From positions 1-7,473 of the forward strand of contig JALNXZ010000068.1 of assembly GCA_023230125.1 (NCBI GenBank): 7,473 nucleotides of DNA, written 5' to 3'. Numbering within the stretch: the stretch's first letter is position 1; every line of letters begins with the position of its first letter. The position numbers were made by a program, and so were the translations under genes. Origin of the DNA: Bacteroidales bacterium (GTDB lineage: Bacteria > Bacteroidota > Bacteroidia > Bacteroidales > UBA1402). Below are positions 6,230 through 7,473 of the stretch, in pieces. A model generated the notes under the pieces. That model was not told where the DNA came from, did no database searches, and worked only from the letters and a program-made list of their open reading frames with translations.

Positions 6230-7162
6230 ATGAAACGCAGGGATTTTTTAAAAGCCGCTTCCCTTACCGGGATTGCCTCAACCATCAAATTGTGTGATGG
6301 AATGGACTTGATGGCACAAAAGGTCTCAAAGAGTGCAACAGGATGCGATTTAGTTGCCGTCATGGGTGGAGAGCCAGCTGTGATGTTCAGAAAAGCCATT
6401 GCTGAATTCGGCGGCATGGGGGAATTTGTCAAGAAAGGCTATAAAGTAACCATCAAACCTAACATCGGATGGGATAGGACGCCAGAACTGGCCGGTAACA
6501 CCAACCCTGAACTGGTTAGCGAAATCATCAAACAGTGCCTGCAAGCTGGGGCCAAAGAGGTCATTGTTTTTGACCATACCTGTGACAACTGGATAAAATG
6601 CTATAAAAACAGTGGCATTGAAGCTGCTGTCAAAGCTGCCGGTGCTAAAATGATGCCGGCCAACGAAGAATCCTATTACCGGGAAATATCCTTGGCAAGA
6701 GCCAAAATTCTGAAGAAGGCAAAAGTTCACACTGCCATTCTGGACAGCGACGTTTGGATCAACGTCCCCGTCCTGAAAAATCACGGAGGCGCAAAAATGA
6801 CCATCGCCCTGAAAAACCACATGGGCATTGTCTGGGATAGAGGTTTTTTTCATAGAAACGACTTACAGCAATGCATTGCTGATATATGCACCATCAGTAA
6901 GCCCGCCGTTCTGAATGTGGTCGATGCCTATCGTGTGGTCAAGTCCAATGGACCGCAAGGAAGATCGGCAGCCGATGTGGTCACCTCTAAAGCACTTTTT
7001 GTTTCGACAGATATTGTTGCAGTGGATACCGCTGCCACTAAATTTTTCAACCAAATAGTCACAATGCCGCTGGAGAGTGTGAAACATATCAAAAAAGGGG
7101 AAGAGCTTAATCTTGGTACCATGAATATTGATTCTCTGAAAGTTAAAAAGATAAACATCTAA
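6230..7162 (+). CDS. DUF362 domain protein with twin-arginine signal
   Basis: A 310-residue protein of the DUF362 family, whose biochemical role I do not know. Seen: a twin-arginine motif KRRDFLK at residues 2-8 with a short weakly hydrophobic stretch to about 18, suggesting folded export by Tat; then conserved DUF362 blocks KPNIGWD (76-82), NTNPELVSEIIK (90-101), VIVFDHTCD (111-119), VPVLKNHGGAKMTIALKNHMG (179-199), HRNDLQQCIADI (208-219) and a C-terminal STDIVAVDTAATKF (259-272). There are scattered cysteines (22, 39, 103, 118, 124, 215, 220) but no ferredoxin CxxCxxC motif, unlike DUF362 proteins that carry a fused 4Fe-4S domain. The next gene, 3 bases on, encodes a membrane iron-sulfur protein that could supply this redox function in trans. 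The start is fixed by the Tat motif. Confidence 0.88.
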   Translation: MKRRDFLKAASLTGIASTIKLCDGMDLMAQKVSKSATGCDLVAVMGGEPAVMFRKAIAEFGGMGEFVKKGYKVTIKPNIGWDRTPELAGNTNPELVSEIIKQCLQAGAKEVIVFDHTCDNWIKCYKNSGIEAAVKAAGAKMMPANEESYYREISLARAKILKKAKVHTAILDSDVWINVPVLKNHGGAKMTIALKNHMGIVWDRGFFHRNDLQQCIADICTISKPAVLNVVDAYRVVKSNGPQGRSAADVVTSKALFVSTDIVAVDTAATKFFNQIVTMPLESVKHIKKGEELNLGTMNIDSLKVKKINI

Positions 7163-7165
7163 GCA

Positions 7166-7473
7166 ATGATATTAAAGAAAATACGTGTTTTGTTTGCAGT
7201 TATCCTATCTGCACTGATTACTTTTTATTTTCTGGATTTTTCCAGCCTTTTACCATCAAGTTTTGACTTCCTGGCAGAAATCCAGTTTATCCCGGCCTTA
7301 CTTTCAGGTTCCCTCCTTGTCATCCTGGTGCTTCTGTTACTGACCCTACTTTTAGGGCGCGTATACTGTTCCATCGTTTGTCCTTTAGGCATTTTTCAGG
7401 ATCTGATATCATGGATTTCAAAACGTTTCAACCACAAAAAAAAATATAGCTTCAGCAATGAAAAAAAGATATT
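7166..7473 (+). CDS. Membrane 4Fe-4S protein of the NapH/CcoG type, partial (3' end outside window)
   Basis: The first 102 residues of an open frame that runs off the window. Seen: a basic start (MILKKIR), a membrane segment at about 8-26, a periplasmic-type loop, a second segment at about 43-64, then GRVYCSIVCPLGIFQD (64-79) with Cys68 and Cys72. This GRxYCxxxCPxG pattern marks the Fer4_5 domain of NapH, CcoG/RdxA and related membrane electron-transfer proteins. In those proteins, further segments and ferredoxin-type CxxCxxCxxxCP clusters follow, so the missing part should carry them. The ATG lies 3 bases after the DUF362 stop, indicating translation from the same message. A plausible role is passing electrons across the membrane to or from the Tat-exported partner. 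A run of nine A (7436-7444) encodes three lysines. Confidence 0.85.
   Translation, partial: MILKKIRVLFAVILSALITFYFLDFSSLLPSSFDFLAEIQFIPALLSGSLLVILVLLLLTLLLGRVYCSIVCPLGIFQDLISWISKRFNHKKKYSFSNEKKI

Noticed and set aside
6350..6853. 167-residue open frame on the minus strand inside the DUF362 gene
   Set aside because: It lies wholly antisense to a well-conserved gene, its translation shows no recognisable domain, and no promoter or start context was seen. It is a shadow of the real frame.
7436..7444. Run of nine A as a programmed frameshift site in the 4Fe-4S gene
   Set aside because: The frame stays open through the run as three lysines to the window end, and no stimulatory structure or overlapping product is visible.

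Overview
The window looks like a chromosomal segment of a Bacteroidota bacterium, most likely order Bacteroidales. The evidence is moderate-to-low GC, A-rich leaders instead of Shine-Dalgarno sequences, a promoter of the Bacteroidota type (TTTG, 20 bp, TAnnTTTG) ahead of nagB, and a NagB/PIG-L fusion gene that I recall as characteristic of this phylum. Genus cannot be fixed by eye. All eight supported genes lie on the + strand, one of them cut by the right edge. No rRNA, tRNA, mobile element or CRISPR array was seen, and no gap between genes exceeds 300 bases.

Left part (1-1213): an exported lactonase-type beta-propeller protein, followed by a 3' region with two small hairpins and a convincing intrinsic terminator. 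This separates it from what follows.

Amino-sugar part (1218-4181): a well-formed promoter drives nagB, a complete glucosamine-6-phosphate deaminase with every catalytic residue at the E. coli position. It is followed 88 bases later by a two-domain gene: a NagB-like domain fused to a PIG-L/LmbE deacetylase-type domain. The NagB-like half has lost three of the four catalytic residues of its active neighbour, while the PIG-L half keeps its metal-binding motif. A plausible reading is a sensor or scaffold domain attached to a hydrolase, working with the active deaminase on glucosamine-type metabolites.

Middle (4182-5170): a standalone patatin-like phospholipase with an intact Ser-Asp dyad. It is preceded by an 18-bp dyad with the half-site geometry of CRP/FNR-family operators.

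Right part (5218-7473): a likely four-gene operon of a solitary ECF-transporter S-component-like membrane protein, a small type I phosphoribosyltransferase (7-base gap), a twin-arginine-tagged DUF362 protein (28-base gap) and a membrane NapH/CcoG-like 4Fe-4S protein (3-base gap, truncated by the window end). A palindrome abutting a -7-like box lies just upstream. The first two genes suggest uptake and trapping of a base-like compound; the last two suggest a redox step at the membrane. Whether all four form one pathway is not known to me, and this is the part of the window most likely to hold something undescribed.
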